Shown here piece after piece: positions 42,387-51,281 of a stretch of DNA of 64,000 nt. Location: positions 1,116,001 to 1,180,000 of the forward strand of contig CAWACW010000016.1 of NCBI GenBank assembly GCA_963780635.1. The letters run 5' to 3'. A model generated the notes under the pieces. The model had not been told where the DNA came from. It was given only the letters and a program-made list of their open reading frames with translations, and did no database searches. Source of the stretch: DATEPR01 sp963780635. Lineage in GTDB: Bacteria > Actinomycetota > Actinomycetes > Mycobacteriales > Pseudonocardiaceae. Numbering within the stretch: the stretch's first letter is position 1; every line of letters starts with the position of its first letter. The position numbers and the translations under genes were made by a program.

Positions 42387-43520
42387 CTAGCCGCCGAGAC
42401 CGAGCGCCTGGCGGCCGAACTGCTCAGCCGCGGCATCCCACCTGAGCGCCGCGTGGTGGGACGCGGCATGGACGTCGCGGTGCAGGCGCTGGATCGGCTC
42501 CGAGTCCAGGATCGCCCGGGCACCGCTGGCCTCGTAGAGGCGGTTGACGGCCCGCAGGCACAGGCTGACGGTGAAGGCCGCGTCCCGCACGTAGCGGACG
42601 CGATCCAGGGGCGGGAACGATTCGCCCTGGCAGGAGCGGTCGAGGATCTCCCGGACGTCGGCGCTGTGCAGCGTGCGGGCCGCGTCGACCTCGGCGGACG
42701 CTTCAGCCAGCCGAAGCTGCAGCGGCACGGAACTCGCATGCCGGGCAGGGCGACCGGCGCGCAACGTGAACTCGTCCACTACGCCCTGCGCCATACCGAT
42801 GACCGGCGCGGCCAACGCCCACTCGATGAGCACTTTCAGTGGGACGCCGTAGCTCGCGCGCTTGTGCAACTCCCAACCCGAGTGGTCGCTGTCGCCGGCG
42901 CGATTCGGGCGGACTGTGCGATGCTCGGGTACGAAGACGTCGCGCACGACGACGTCCTTGCTCCCAGAGCCGCGAAGGCCTGCGGCGAACCACGTGTCGA
43001 CGATGTCGCAGGCGGCACGTGGGAGCAGTAGCCACAGCCTTTCGTCGGAGCCGGCGTTGCAGGCGACCATCACCCAGCTCGCCGCGTCGCAGCCGCTGGA
43101 GAAGGCCCATCGGCCGGACACGCGAAAGCCTCCGCTCGCGCGTTCGGCCGCGCCACCGGATGGATCGAGCGCGCTCGAGAACAACGTGTCCGGGCCCGTC
43201 GCGAAATACTCTTCCTGACACTGCTCCGGGAAATGGCCGATCCACCAGTTGTGCGCAGTCCAGACCGCATAGCACCAGGCCGTTGAGCCACACCCGCGCC
43301 CGAGCTCCGAGGAAACGGCGAACGCCGTGTCGATATCGAGGCCGGCGCCGCCGAACCGGTCGGGATTGCCGATACGAATCAAGCCGGCGGCAAGCAGATC
43401 CTGGACTGACTCGGGCGGCACCTGGCGGAGCTGTTCGGCCTGCGCCGCACGTTCCTTCAGCACCGGAGCCAGGGCCGACGCTCGCCGCAGCAGGGCGCCG
43501 CGTGAGCTGGCCTCATCCAT
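42387..43520 (-). CDS. Acyl-CoA-dehydrogenase-fold flavin enzyme (HsaA/DszC-like monooxygenase)
   Basis: 377 residues. ELGRGCGSTAWCYAVWTAHNWWIGHFP, FRVSGRWAFSSGCDAASWVMVACN, LRGSGSKDVVVRDVFVP and YEASGARAILDSEPIQRLHRDVHAASHHAALRWD match the acyl-CoA-dehydrogenase-like group D flavin monooxygenases. They hydroxylate phenols or N/S atoms with reduced FMN. A flavin reductase partner is not in the window. It begins 11 bases after the guanylate-kinase-like stop. The target is likely an aromatic or amine group made in this operon. Confidence 0.75.
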   Translation of the reverse strand: MDEASSRGALLRRASALAPVLKERAAQAEQLRQVPPESVQDLLAAGLIRIGNPDRFGGAGLDIDTAFAVSSELGRGCGSTAWCYAVWTAHNWWIGHFPEQCQEEYFATGPDTLFSSALDPSGGAAERASGGFRVSGRWAFSSGCDAASWVMVACNAGSDERLWLLLPRAACDIVDTWFAAGLRGSGSKDVVVRDVFVPEHRTVRPNRAGDSDHSGWELHKRASYGVPLKVLIEWALAAPVIGMAQGVVDEFTLRAGRPARHASSVPLQLRLAEASAEVDAARTLHSADVREILDRSCQGESFPPLDRVRYVRDAAFTVSLCLRAVNRLYEASGARAILDSEPIQRLHRDVHAASHHAALRWDAAAEQFGRQALGLGG

Positions 43521-43531
43521 AGCTCGCGAAC

Positions 43532-44236
43532 TTACACCTCGGGAGCCTCGCGGCGTACAGCGACGAACGTCTGCAGTTTGGCATGCAATGCGTCCGCGGT
43601 CATGCCCGGCGTTCCTCCCACGTCGATTCGGTGCACGATGTCAAATCGTCCCAGATCCAGTGCGGCGTAGTAATCTCGATCCTCCGCAAGCCTCCGCGTC
43701 CGAGAGGGGTCGAGATCTTTGCGTTCGTCACGCCACCTCTCATCAGTTAATTGGAGAAGTACTGAGATCGTCCCTGGCATTGTGGCCAGCACGGCGGCGT
43801 GATTCTTGGCGTGCATCTCCTTCACCGCCCAACGCCCGCCGGCAAGAATGGGCTCAATCGCAATGCGGCTCATCCCATAGTGCTCGCCGTAGGCCTCGTC
43901 CACACTGAGCAGTTCGCCACGCTGGTACATGGCGTGCAGTGCCTCGCGAGTGACGAACCTGTACTCGGCGTCACCCTCGCCTGGCCGGCGCGCTCGCGAC
44001 GTGAACGATGGCACACGAGCGTAGACCGACGGAAACGTGGTGACGAGCGACTCGACCACGGTCGTCTTCCCGCAACCCGATCGGCCACCGATCAGAACAA
44101 GACAGCGCTCATGGCCCCCCACCCCGCGCTTCTCGGCGTCAGCCTCGGGAATTCGATCGCCACCTCCGTCGGGCAGGCTGATATGGCCAGCCGCTCCAGG
44201 TCGAGGCGCTGAACCCAACGGCGGCAGTTCAGTCAT
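43532..44236 (-). CDS. Guanylate-kinase-like protein
   Basis: 234 residues. CLVLIGGRSGCGKTTVVESLVTTFP is a P-loop, followed by VPSFTSRARRPGEGDAEYRFVTREALHAM, the GMP-binding S-x-x-S/T-R-x-x-R-x-G-E region of guanylate kinases. A nonconserved extension of about 45 residues precedes it. The ATG at 44236 has GGAGGA at a good distance and is the first start of the nine-gene operon. A second guanylate kinase in a biosynthetic operon suggests phosphorylation of a pathway nucleotide or a mimic of one; this is inference. Confidence 0.75.
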   Translation of the reverse strand: MTELPPLGSAPRPGAAGHISLPDGGGDRIPEADAEKRGVGGHERCLVLIGGRSGCGKTTVVESLVTTFPSVYARVPSFTSRARRPGEGDAEYRFVTREALHAMYQRGELLSVDEAYGEHYGMSRIAIEPILAGGRWAVKEMHAKNHAAVLATMPGTISVLLQLTDERWRDERKDLDPSRTRRLAEDRDYYAALDLGRFDIVHRIDVGGTPGMTADALHAKLQTFVAVRREAPEV

Positions 44237-44640
44237 CGAGTCCTCCGCAAAGATGTGGTTCGCAACCATTGTCATACAACAAGGGCGGGAATCAAGTGAG
44301 CATGGCGAGACGCGATCCCCGAGCCAGCAGGCTCGCTGACGCCGGAGCCGGCACGTGACGGTCATCGGCAGCAGAGTGACACAGGCAGCCGAGGCGCAGC
44401 AGGCATTGCTCGCACGCGCGCCACCCCATCCGCTTTGCACTGGCTGGAGAAATCAGCTGGGCGATCCATCGGATGATCACGGTGGCTCACCCCAGGGCAC
44501 GCTGCGGGACCTCGACAGCCGCGACCCAGTGCGCCGGAGTGGCACGGCCGTGCCCGTCGTGACAACAACTGCGAGCAGCACGTCTGGAACAGCGCGGTCC
44601 GGGACGAGCGCGATCTTCACCGGCCAGTCCGGCACCGATG
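44237..44640. other. 400 bp region upstream of the nine-gene minus operon
   Basis: I see no supported gene. A minus-strand frame at 44292-44480 contains a CxxCxxxxxC pattern reminiscent of WhiB proteins but lacks the rest of the family, so it is not listed. The promoter for the guanylate-kinase-like gene should lie here. The GntR gene ends at its right border. Confidence 0.4.
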
Positions 44641-45378
44641 TCAGTCGGTCAGGATGCCGTTGCGCTTCAGCGCCGCGACGATGAAATCACCCTCCTGGCG
44701 GACGTGCTCCTGGTTCGCCGCGTCGGCAGCGGCCTCGTCGCCGTCCTGTAGTGCCTGCAAGATCTTGGCGTGGCCGGCGTTGGCCTGCGGACCACCACCC
44801 GGCACCAGGTAGTAGAGCTCTCTGGGCAGGTTGTGCGAGAGGTGGCGCAGGACGGAGCGCACCCGCGTGCTGCCACCGGTCCGATTGATGAGCGAGTGAA
44901 ACTCGTAGTTCAACTCGCGCAACCGATACGGGTCGTCGCCGGCGCACATCTCGTCGTGCAGCTCCCGTAGCCGCACGAGCACCGGCTCGGTCATGCGTCG
45001 CACCGCCCTGGCCCCGGCCAGGCCCTGGATCATGCCGTACATCCGGTAGTGGTCGTCGATGTCCTCATGCCTGATCGGCACGACGAACATGCCCCTGTTG
45101 GGCTCGGACACCACCAGACCGTTCTGCTCCAGCGAGATCAGTGCCTCACGCACCGGCACCCTGCTGACTCCCAGTTCTGTGGCGATGGCGTCCTGCGGCA
45201 CCCGTTGGTTGGGCTTGAGGGTGCCGTCGAAGATCCTGCTCCGGATGTGGTCGGCCACGTCGGCACTGATGCTGCGCCGTCGCACCTTCGGCGGCGGCGT
45301 GACCACGTGCGACGTCCGAGCCTGGGCAGCCGGCGACTGGCCGGCCTGTGGTCGCTCCGGCTCGAAGTGCGCTGCCAC
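44641..45378 (-). CDS. GntR-family regulator (FadR/FCD type)
   Basis: 245 residues. The N-terminal winged helix (VADHIRSRIFDGTLKPNQRVPQDAIATELGVSRVPVREALISLEQNGLVV) is followed by an FCD ligand-binding domain (MYGMIQGLAGARAVRR, DDPYRLRELNYEFHSLINRTGG, LQDGDEAAADAANQEHV). It is divergent from the CoA-transferase operon and probably represses it until a pathway acid or acyl-CoA is present. A preceding Pro/Arg-rich segment of about 35 residues is atypical, and the true start may be internal. Confidence 0.85.
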   Translation of the reverse strand: MAAHFEPERPQAGQSPAAQARTSHVVTPPPKVRRRSISADVADHIRSRIFDGTLKPNQRVPQDAIATELGVSRVPVREALISLEQNGLVVSEPNRGMFVVPIRHEDIDDHYRMYGMIQGLAGARAVRRMTEPVLVRLRELHDEMCAGDDPYRLRELNYEFHSLINRTGGSTRVRSVLRHLSHNLPRELYYLVPGGGPQANAGHAKILQALQDGDEAAADAANQEHVRQEGDFIVAALKRNGILTD

Positions 45379-45490
45379 TGTGGCTCCCGTCGGCGTGACT
45401 GTCCGTGTGACCCATCAGGCTAGTGACCGCGCCTCGCCCGAGGGCCGACCGCGATGAAACTCGGTCTCGTGTCGATCTTTCAGATCTTAT

Positions 45491-45519
45491 ACAATATTTG
45501 TTCTGGACCGTGTCGGCAA
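45491..45519 (-). promoter_or_regulatory. Candidate GntR promoter within an AT-rich patch
   Basis: On the minus strand TTGCCG (45514-45519) and TATTGT (45491-45496) are 17 bases apart. They lie in the only AT-rich patch of the divergent region (around 45485-45499, CTTATACAATATTTG), which may also hold the GntR operator. A TATCAT box at 45727-45732 could be the -10 of the CoA-transferase operon. No gene lies in 45379-45755. Confidence 0.35.
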
Positions 45520-45755
45520 GCTGGCCTGACTGTGGCCGGGCATGCGGCAACCGCACCTTCACGCGGCACGGTCGATCTGACCTGCCGTTTCTGTTCGACA
45601 TGAGTGCAGGCCACCGGCTCGGCCTGTCTTCGCTGCCGGGTCGTAGGCCGTTCGGATCGGATGTGAACCTGTCTCTGGACATCCCAGCGGGGCCGCGTAA
45701 CAATCCCTGAGGCACCGCAGATTGCATATCATCTACGACAGTGAGGTCGTGAAGG

Positions 45756-48029
45756 ATGACGCGTGAACCGCGCTGGATGTCACCGACCGCCATCACCACC
45801 GGCCCGCTGGCCGGCTGCCGGGTACTGGATCTGAGTGCGTTCGCCGTCGGCCCGTGGGCCGCCTGCCTGCTCGCCGACCTCGGCGCGGACGTCGTGAAGA
45901 TCGATCCGGTCTACGGCGACCACATCCGCAACGTGAAGCCGAGCCGGCACGGCGAGGGCACCACCTACTCCGTCTGCAACCTCGGCAAACGCAACATCGA
46001 ACTCGACCTGAAGGACCCGGCCCACCGCAGGATCGCCCACGAACTGGCCGCGGAAGCCGACGTCGTGGTGGAGAACTCCCGTGAGGGTGCGATGGCTCGG
46101 CTGGGCATGGACTACGAGACGCTGCGTGCGATCAACCCCGGCCTGGTGTACTGCGCGTCGAGCTCGTTCGGCAGTTCCGGGCCGATGGCGACGGTCGGCA
46201 GCACCGACCCGCAGGGCCAGGCGTTCAGTGGATTCGTCAGCATCCAGGGCGACCCGGGCGGAACGCCGGAGTTCCTGCGCTACTTCGCCGCCATCGACCT
46301 CGGCACGTCCTCCTACCTGGCGCAGGCCGTACTCATCGGGCTGTACCAGCGCGGCCGGACCGGCCGTGGCTGCGAGATCAAGACCTCCCAGCTGGAAGGA
46401 GCGCTGGCCCTGCAGACGACCAGGGCAGCCGAGTACCTGGCCGGCGACGCGTTGCCGGCGCCGATGGGCAGCGCCACCACGGCGTTCGTACCGTCGGAGG
46501 CGTTCCGGTGCCGCGACTCCCAGTACCTGTTCGTCAGCACGCCGGACGAGCCGTCCTGGCAGCGGCTGTGCGAGATCCTGGCGCTGGACGGGCTGGGTGA
46601 GGACGCCCGGTTCGCCACCAATCGCGACCGCGTGGCCCACCGCGGCGAGCTGCTGCCCATCCTGCGGGCCCGGTTCGCCGAGCTGGACTCCACGTGGTGG
46701 CGCGGGCGCCTGGCCGGAGTGCCGCACGCGACGGCCCTGGTGCTGGACGACCTCATGCGCGACACCGGTGCCGAGGCCGTCCGCGAGTTCGTCGCCGAGG
46801 TGCCGCACGCGGTCGCGGGCACCATGCGCGTGGTCCGTCCGCCCTGGCAGTTCGCCCGCACGCCGGCCACCCAGGCCCGGCCACCCGTGCCCGGTCAGCA
46901 CAACGCCGACTTCGTCACCGCGGCTCCCGGCGACGGCACACCGGACGACGTGCCACGCGACCACCGCCCGCCCTCGGGCACCGAGCAGATCAGCATGCCG
47001 ATGGACGGCGTGCGGGTCGTCGAACTCGCGCAGGGCGTGTCCGGCCCGTACTGCGGCTGGCTGCTGGCGGCGCTGGGCGCACACGTCACGAAGGTAGAGC
47101 CCACGGGCGGCGACTACACCCGCGGCTGGGCGCCGGCGACCGACACCGGGGACAGTGCACTGTTCCGCGCGCTCAACCGCGGCAAACGAAGCGTCTGCCC
47201 GGACCCGGGCACTCTCGCCGCACTCGTGGCCGACGCCGACGTCGTCATCACCGACGGTTCACTGGGCGATGTCGAGGCAGGCGAACGGACCGTGGTCTGC
47301 TCGATCACCCCGACCGGTGCCCCGGGCGCCGGGACCGAACTGGAGGTCCAGGCCCTGTCCGGCCTCACCCGCTACATCGGCGCGATCGGTGACGCACCCC
47401 TGCGGATCGGCGCCGACATCGCCACCACGCTGGCCGGGTCGTTCGGCCTGCAGGGCGTGCTGGCGGCGCTGATCGAACGGCAGTCCTCCGGCCGCGGCCA
47501 GACCGTCGCGGTGTCCGCGCTCGGCTCGATGCTGGCCGTGCTGTCGGTGATGGTCGCCGCGCTGGACGACCCGGCGGAGTGGAGCGGCTTCCACTGCCTG
47601 GCCGCCGCCTACCCGCGCGACCACGGGGTGACCACATCGGACGGTGCCATCTCGTTCAGCTCGCCGCGGCGTGACGACGCCGCCTGGATCGCGCTGTGCC
47701 AGGAGTTCGGTGCCGACGAGCTGGCGCGTGACCCGCGCTTCGCCACCGACTCGTTGCGCACCCCGCGCAGCAAGGAACTCAACCGGGAACTCGCCGCCTA
47801 CACCGCGCGCATTCCCACGGCCACGGTGCTGGAGGCCACCCACCGGCACGGCGGCCTGGCCGTCCCCATCCAGAACTACGCGCAGTTCTTCGACCATCCG
47901 CAAGCGCAGGCCATGGACCTGCTGGACATCTCGGCCGGCTACACCTCGTTGGCCGCGCCGTGGCGCATCGACAGCACCCGACCGCACCTGGACGGCGCCG
48001 CGCCACACCTGGGCGAACACGATCGCTGA
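45756..48029 (+). CDS. Tandem-fused class III (CaiB/BaiF) CoA-transferase
   Basis: 757 residues made of two complete family III halves. The first starts GPLAGCRVLDLSAFAVGPWAACLLADLGADVVKIDP. The second starts MDGVRVVELAQGVSGPYCGWLLAALGAHVTKVEPTGGDYTR near residue 410. Each half keeps the catalytic-Asp segment (AAIDLGTSSYLAQAV in the first, IGADIATTLAGSFGLQ in the second). The enzymes move CoA between carboxylic acids, so this gene probably activates the substrate imported by the Liv-type system downstream. Tandem fusions exist but are less common than single-domain proteins. It is the first gene of the long catabolic operon. Confidence 0.85.
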   Translation: MTREPRWMSPTAITTGPLAGCRVLDLSAFAVGPWAACLLADLGADVVKIDPVYGDHIRNVKPSRHGEGTTYSVCNLGKRNIELDLKDPAHRRIAHELAAEADVVVENSREGAMARLGMDYETLRAINPGLVYCASSSFGSSGPMATVGSTDPQGQAFSGFVSIQGDPGGTPEFLRYFAAIDLGTSSYLAQAVLIGLYQRGRTGRGCEIKTSQLEGALALQTTRAAEYLAGDALPAPMGSATTAFVPSEAFRCRDSQYLFVSTPDEPSWQRLCEILALDGLGEDARFATNRDRVAHRGELLPILRARFAELDSTWWRGRLAGVPHATALVLDDLMRDTGAEAVREFVAEVPHAVAGTMRVVRPPWQFARTPATQARPPVPGQHNADFVTAAPGDGTPDDVPRDHRPPSGTEQISMPMDGVRVVELAQGVSGPYCGWLLAALGAHVTKVEPTGGDYTRGWAPATDTGDSALFRALNRGKRSVCPDPGTLAALVADADVVITDGSLGDVEAGERTVVCSITPTGAPGAGTELEVQALSGLTRYIGAIGDAPLRIGADIATTLAGSFGLQGVLAALIERQSSGRGQTVAVSALGSMLAVLSVMVAALDDPAEWSGFHCLAAAYPRDHGVTTSDGAISFSSPRRDDAAWIALCQEFGADELARDPRFATDSLRTPRSKELNRELAAYTARIPTATVLEATHRHGGLAVPIQNYAQFFDHPQAQAMDLLDISAGYTSLAAPWRIDSTRPHLDGAAPHLGEHDR

Positions 48030-48081
48030 CCAGCGACCTGTCCGCGTCCCCACCGCACCCAATGCCGACGGAGAATCATCG

Positions 48082-49320
48082 ATGATTCGAACACCACGTC
48101 GCCGCGCATCCGTACTACTGGCCGCGGTTTCGCTGCTGGCCTGCTGCCTGGCCGCCTGCGGCGGGACCGGCGGCAACACCATCAACATCGGCTTGCTGGT
48201 CCCACTCACCGGCCCCTACGCCGAGACCGGCGAGGAGCAGCAACTGGGCGCCACCCTCGCTGTCGACGAGATCAACGCGGCAGGCGGTATCAAGGCGCTG
48301 GGCGGTGCGAAGCTCGCGCTGGACGTGCGCGACGCGGGCACCGAGGTCTCCGACAGCGTGTCGGCCATGTCCAGCCTGCTGGCCACCGGGCACGTCGTCG
48401 CGGGCATCGGCACCGGCATCACGTCCAACACCATCGCCGCCACCCAGGTGTCCGAGGAACACAAGACACCGTGGCTGGACGTGACATTCGGGGACCAGCT
48501 GACCACCCGCGGGTTCCGCTACCTGTTCATCACCAGCCCGCTGTCCTCCGAACTGGACAAGGAGACCTATCCCGCGGTCGCGCAACTGGCCAAGACCGCC
48601 CATGTGGACGTCAAGCGGGTGGCGCTGCTGCCGGGCACCAACTCGGTGCTCGTGGACACCGCCAAGGAGATCCAGTCCATCTACGCGCCCCGCTACGGCT
48701 GGCAGGTCGCGCTCAACGAGACGCTGCAACCGGGTTCGGTCACCGGCGCGGTGACGTCGGGCCTGGTCAACAAGATCCACGGCGGCGGCGCGCAGATCCT
48801 GTTCGTCGGCAGCACGACGCCCGACGTGATCGCGATCCAGAAACAACAGATCGCACAGGGCCTCACTCCGGTGCCGTGGGTGCTCTCCGGTGCGCCCTAC
48901 GTCAGCAAGAGCTTCGTCGACGCACTGGGCGCGTCCGGCTCGCAGGGTGTGATGGCGGCGGTGTCGGCCGGCATCTACCCGTCCGACCAGGCGCTGGCCA
49001 ACCGGATCACCGCGCGCGGCCAGGTGCCCAACGAGTACAACCTCGTGCCCTACTCGGAGGTCTACATGATCGCGCAGGCACTCCAGGCGGCGAAGTCCAC
49101 CGACAGCACCAAGGTCAGGGACGCGCTGTCCGCGCTGAACATCAAGGGCGGCCCCGCGGGTTCGGTGTGGCCGTGCGACTGCGTCCGGTTCGACAAGACC
49201 GGCCGGTCGGCCACCAACCACGCCGTCATCGTCCAGTGGCAGCAAGGCAAACCGGTCACCGTCTACCCGCCGTCGGTGGCCACGGCCAAGGCCTTCTTCC
49301 CGCGCAATCCGAGCCAGTGA
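48082..49320 (+). CDS. Liv-type ABC transporter substrate-binding lipoprotein
   Basis: 412 residues. A basic N-terminus, hydrophobic stretch and LAAC lipobox mark a lipoprotein. INIGLLVPLTGPYAETGEEQQLGATLAVDEINAAGGI is the start of the type I periplasmic-binding fold of branched-chain amino-acid or aromatic-acid binding proteins. The locus encodes CoA activation and C-C cleavage, so the ligand is probably an organic or aromatic acid, not an amino acid. The ATG at 48082 lacks a strong ribosome binding site, but the signal peptide fixes the region. Confidence 0.85.
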   Translation: MIRTPRRRASVLLAAVSLLACCLAACGGTGGNTINIGLLVPLTGPYAETGEEQQLGATLAVDEINAAGGIKALGGAKLALDVRDAGTEVSDSVSAMSSLLATGHVVAGIGTGITSNTIAATQVSEEHKTPWLDVTFGDQLTTRGFRYLFITSPLSSELDKETYPAVAQLAKTAHVDVKRVALLPGTNSVLVDTAKEIQSIYAPRYGWQVALNETLQPGSVTGAVTSGLVNKIHGGGAQILFVGSTTPDVIAIQKQQIAQGLTPVPWVLSGAPYVSKSFVDALGASGSQGVMAAVSAGIYPSDQALANRITARGQVPNEYNLVPYSEVYMIAQALQAAKSTDSTKVRDALSALNIKGGPAGSVWPCDCVRFDKTGRSATNHAVIVQWQQGKPVTVYPPSVATAKAFFPRNPSQ

Positions 49321-49329
49321 GGTGAACCG

Positions 49330-50217
49330 GTGTCCACGGCATTGCAGATCCTCATCAACGGCATCCTGATCGGTGGCCTGTGGGCCGTGCTCGGCCTGGG
49401 CAAGCAGCTGATCCTCGGCGTCCTGAGGTTCATCAACTTCGCGCACGCGAGCTTCGCGCTGATCGGCATGTACCTGCTGTACTTCCTGTGGCATGCCACC
49501 GGTGTCTCGCCGTTCATCCTGGTGATCCCGGTCGTCGTCGCCATGGGCCTGCTCGGTCTGCTGCTGGAACGGCCGCTGATCCGGCCGCTCGTGGCCCGGG
49601 GTGAGCGGGCCCAGATGATCGCCACGCTCGCCCTGCTGACGCTGATCCAGGCCCTGCTGAACCTGATCTTCGGCGCGACCAGCCGGACGGTGCCCAGCGG
49701 TCTGACCACCAGTGGCTTCCGGGTGATGCAGGGCGTGTTCGTCACCTGGTCGTCGCTGCTGATCTTCGGCATCGCGCTGCTGGCCTTCGGGCTGGTCTGG
49801 TTGCTGCTCAACCGGACCCAGTTCGGCCTGAAGATCCGCGCCACGTCGCAGCGACGGGAGTCGGCGACGTACTGCGCGATCAACGTGCGCAGCGTCTACG
49901 GTCTGGCGTTCGCCCTGACCATCGCCCTGGCGGGCCTGGTCGGCGCGCTGTACGCCATCGGGACGCCGGTGAACCCGACGTCCGCGGCGCCACTGCTGGT
50001 CCTGATGTTCATCATCCCGATCATGGGCGGCCTGGGCAGCATTCCCGGCGCCTTGCTCGGTGGGTTCGTCGTCGGGATCCTGCAGGGCCTCACCACGCAG
50101 TTCCTGCCGCCGCAACTGGAGAACGCCATCATCTACCTGATCTTCGTGCTGATGCTGATGGCCCGGCCGCAGGGCATTCTCGGCAACTCCGCGCTGCTCA
50201 CGGAAAGGTCCACATGA
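49330..50217 (+). CDS. livH: Branched-chain-type ABC transporter permease
   Basis: About 295 residues with eight or more hydrophobic segments. LQILINGILIGGLWAVLGLGKQLILGVLRFINFAHASFALIGMY is typical of the LivH family, and GGLGSIPGALLGGFVVG is the conserved cytoplasmic loop that contacts the ATPase. A GTG start is used, nine bases after the binding protein. It ends with an ATGA overlap into the second permease. Confidence 0.85.
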   Translation: MSTALQILINGILIGGLWAVLGLGKQLILGVLRFINFAHASFALIGMYLLYFLWHATGVSPFILVIPVVVAMGLLGLLLERPLIRPLVARGERAQMIATLALLTLIQALLNLIFGATSRTVPSGLTTSGFRVMQGVFVTWSSLLIFGIALLAFGLVWLLLNRTQFGLKIRATSQRRESATYCAINVRSVYGLAFALTIALAGLVGALYAIGTPVNPTSAAPLLVLMFIIPIMGGLGSIPGALLGGFVVGILQGLTTQFLPPQLENAIIYLIFVLMLMARPQGILGNSALLTERST

Positions 50218-51281
50218 TGACCCTGACGCAGCAGAAACCCCGCAGTCCGGCCGGCGATCCCCACGCGTTCCTGAGCACACCGGCCAGGACCAGGACCCGC
50301 TACGAGATGATCGCGGTCGTCGTGCTCGTCGTCGCCTTCGCGGGCGGCTCGTTCCACGTGGCCGGGTTCGCCGAGACGGCGGCGTTCACGATGACGTTCA
50401 TCCTGATGGGACAGAGCTGGAACATCATCTCCGGTTTCGCCGGACCACTGGCCCTTGGCCAGGCAGCGTTCTTCGGCCTCACCGACTTCGCCGTGCTGCA
50501 ACTGGGCACGGCAGGCGTCAACCAGTACGTCGGCATCCTCGTGGGCATCGTCGGATCGTTGATCCTGGCGCTGATCGTCGGCCTGGCCACCCTGCGGCTA
50601 CCGGGGTTCTTCTTCGCCATCGCGTCGCTGATGGTCCCGTTGATCGTGCAGGCGGTGCTGCTCTACTTCGGCTTCTTCGACGTGGAGCGGCCCTTCCACC
50701 CGACCGGCAGCTTCGCCAACTTCTACTTCACCGACCCGTCCAGTTACGTGCTGGCCGGAGGCGTGCTGGTCATCGTGGCGGCGGCGCTGACCTGGTTCAT
50801 CTCCGGCCGCAAGATGGGACGCTACTTCGTGGCGATCCGCGAGAACCCCCGCGCCGCCGAGGCGTCCGGCGTACCGACCTACCGGTACAAGCTGTACGCG
50901 TTCCTCATCGCGTCGGTGTTCGCCTCGGTGGCGGGCGCGCTGTACGGGCAGTTGACGTTCGTGTTCGACCCGAACGACGCCTTCGACCCCTCGGTGTCCG
51001 TGCAGGCCCTGGTGGTCTCGCTGGTCGGTGGCGCCGGCACGGTCCTGGGGCCGGTGCTGGGCGGGCTGATCATCGTGCCACTGGCGCAACTGGCTCGCAC
51101 CTACCTGTATCAGACGCCGGGGCTGGACCAGATCAGCTACGCGGTGCTGCTGCTGATCGTGGCGCTGTGGTTCCCGCGCGGGGCCTATCCCACGATCGCC
51201 ACGGCCATCCGCAACCGCCGCGGCAGCGCGACTGCGGACCCGCGGCCCGCCCACGGTGCGGCGGAAAGGACGGTCGCGTGA
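50214..51281 (+). CDS. livM: Branched-chain-type ABC transporter permease
   Basis: 355 residues with multiple membrane segments. GQSWNIISGFAGPLALGQAAFFGL, YFVAIRENPRAAEASGVPTYRYKLYAFLIASVFASVAGALYG and GGAGTVLGPVLGG are LivM signatures. The extreme C-terminus is charged. The stop overlaps the next start, so four transporter genes are coupled. Confidence 0.85.
   Translation: MMTLTQQKPRSPAGDPHAFLSTPARTRTRYEMIAVVVLVVAFAGGSFHVAGFAETAAFTMTFILMGQSWNIISGFAGPLALGQAAFFGLTDFAVLQLGTAGVNQYVGILVGIVGSLILALIVGLATLRLPGFFFAIASLMVPLIVQAVLLYFGFFDVERPFHPTGSFANFYFTDPSSYVLAGGVLVIVAAALTWFISGRKMGRYFVAIRENPRAAEASGVPTYRYKLYAFLIASVFASVAGALYGQLTFVFDPNDAFDPSVSVQALVVSLVGGAGTVLGPVLGGLIIVPLAQLARTYLYQTPGLDQISYAVLLLIVALWFPRGAYPTIATAIRNRRGSATADPRPAHGAAERTVA

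Noticed and set aside
44292..44480. Minus-strand frame with a WhiB-like CxxCxxxxxC pattern
   Set aside because: Only the cysteine spacing fits. The GVWGG turn and the fourth cysteine are missing and there is no ribosome binding site.
48115..50280. 721-codon open frame on the minus strand
   Set aside because: It lies opposite the Liv transporter genes, is Arg/Gln/Gly-rich without any domain, and arises from high-GC codon structure.
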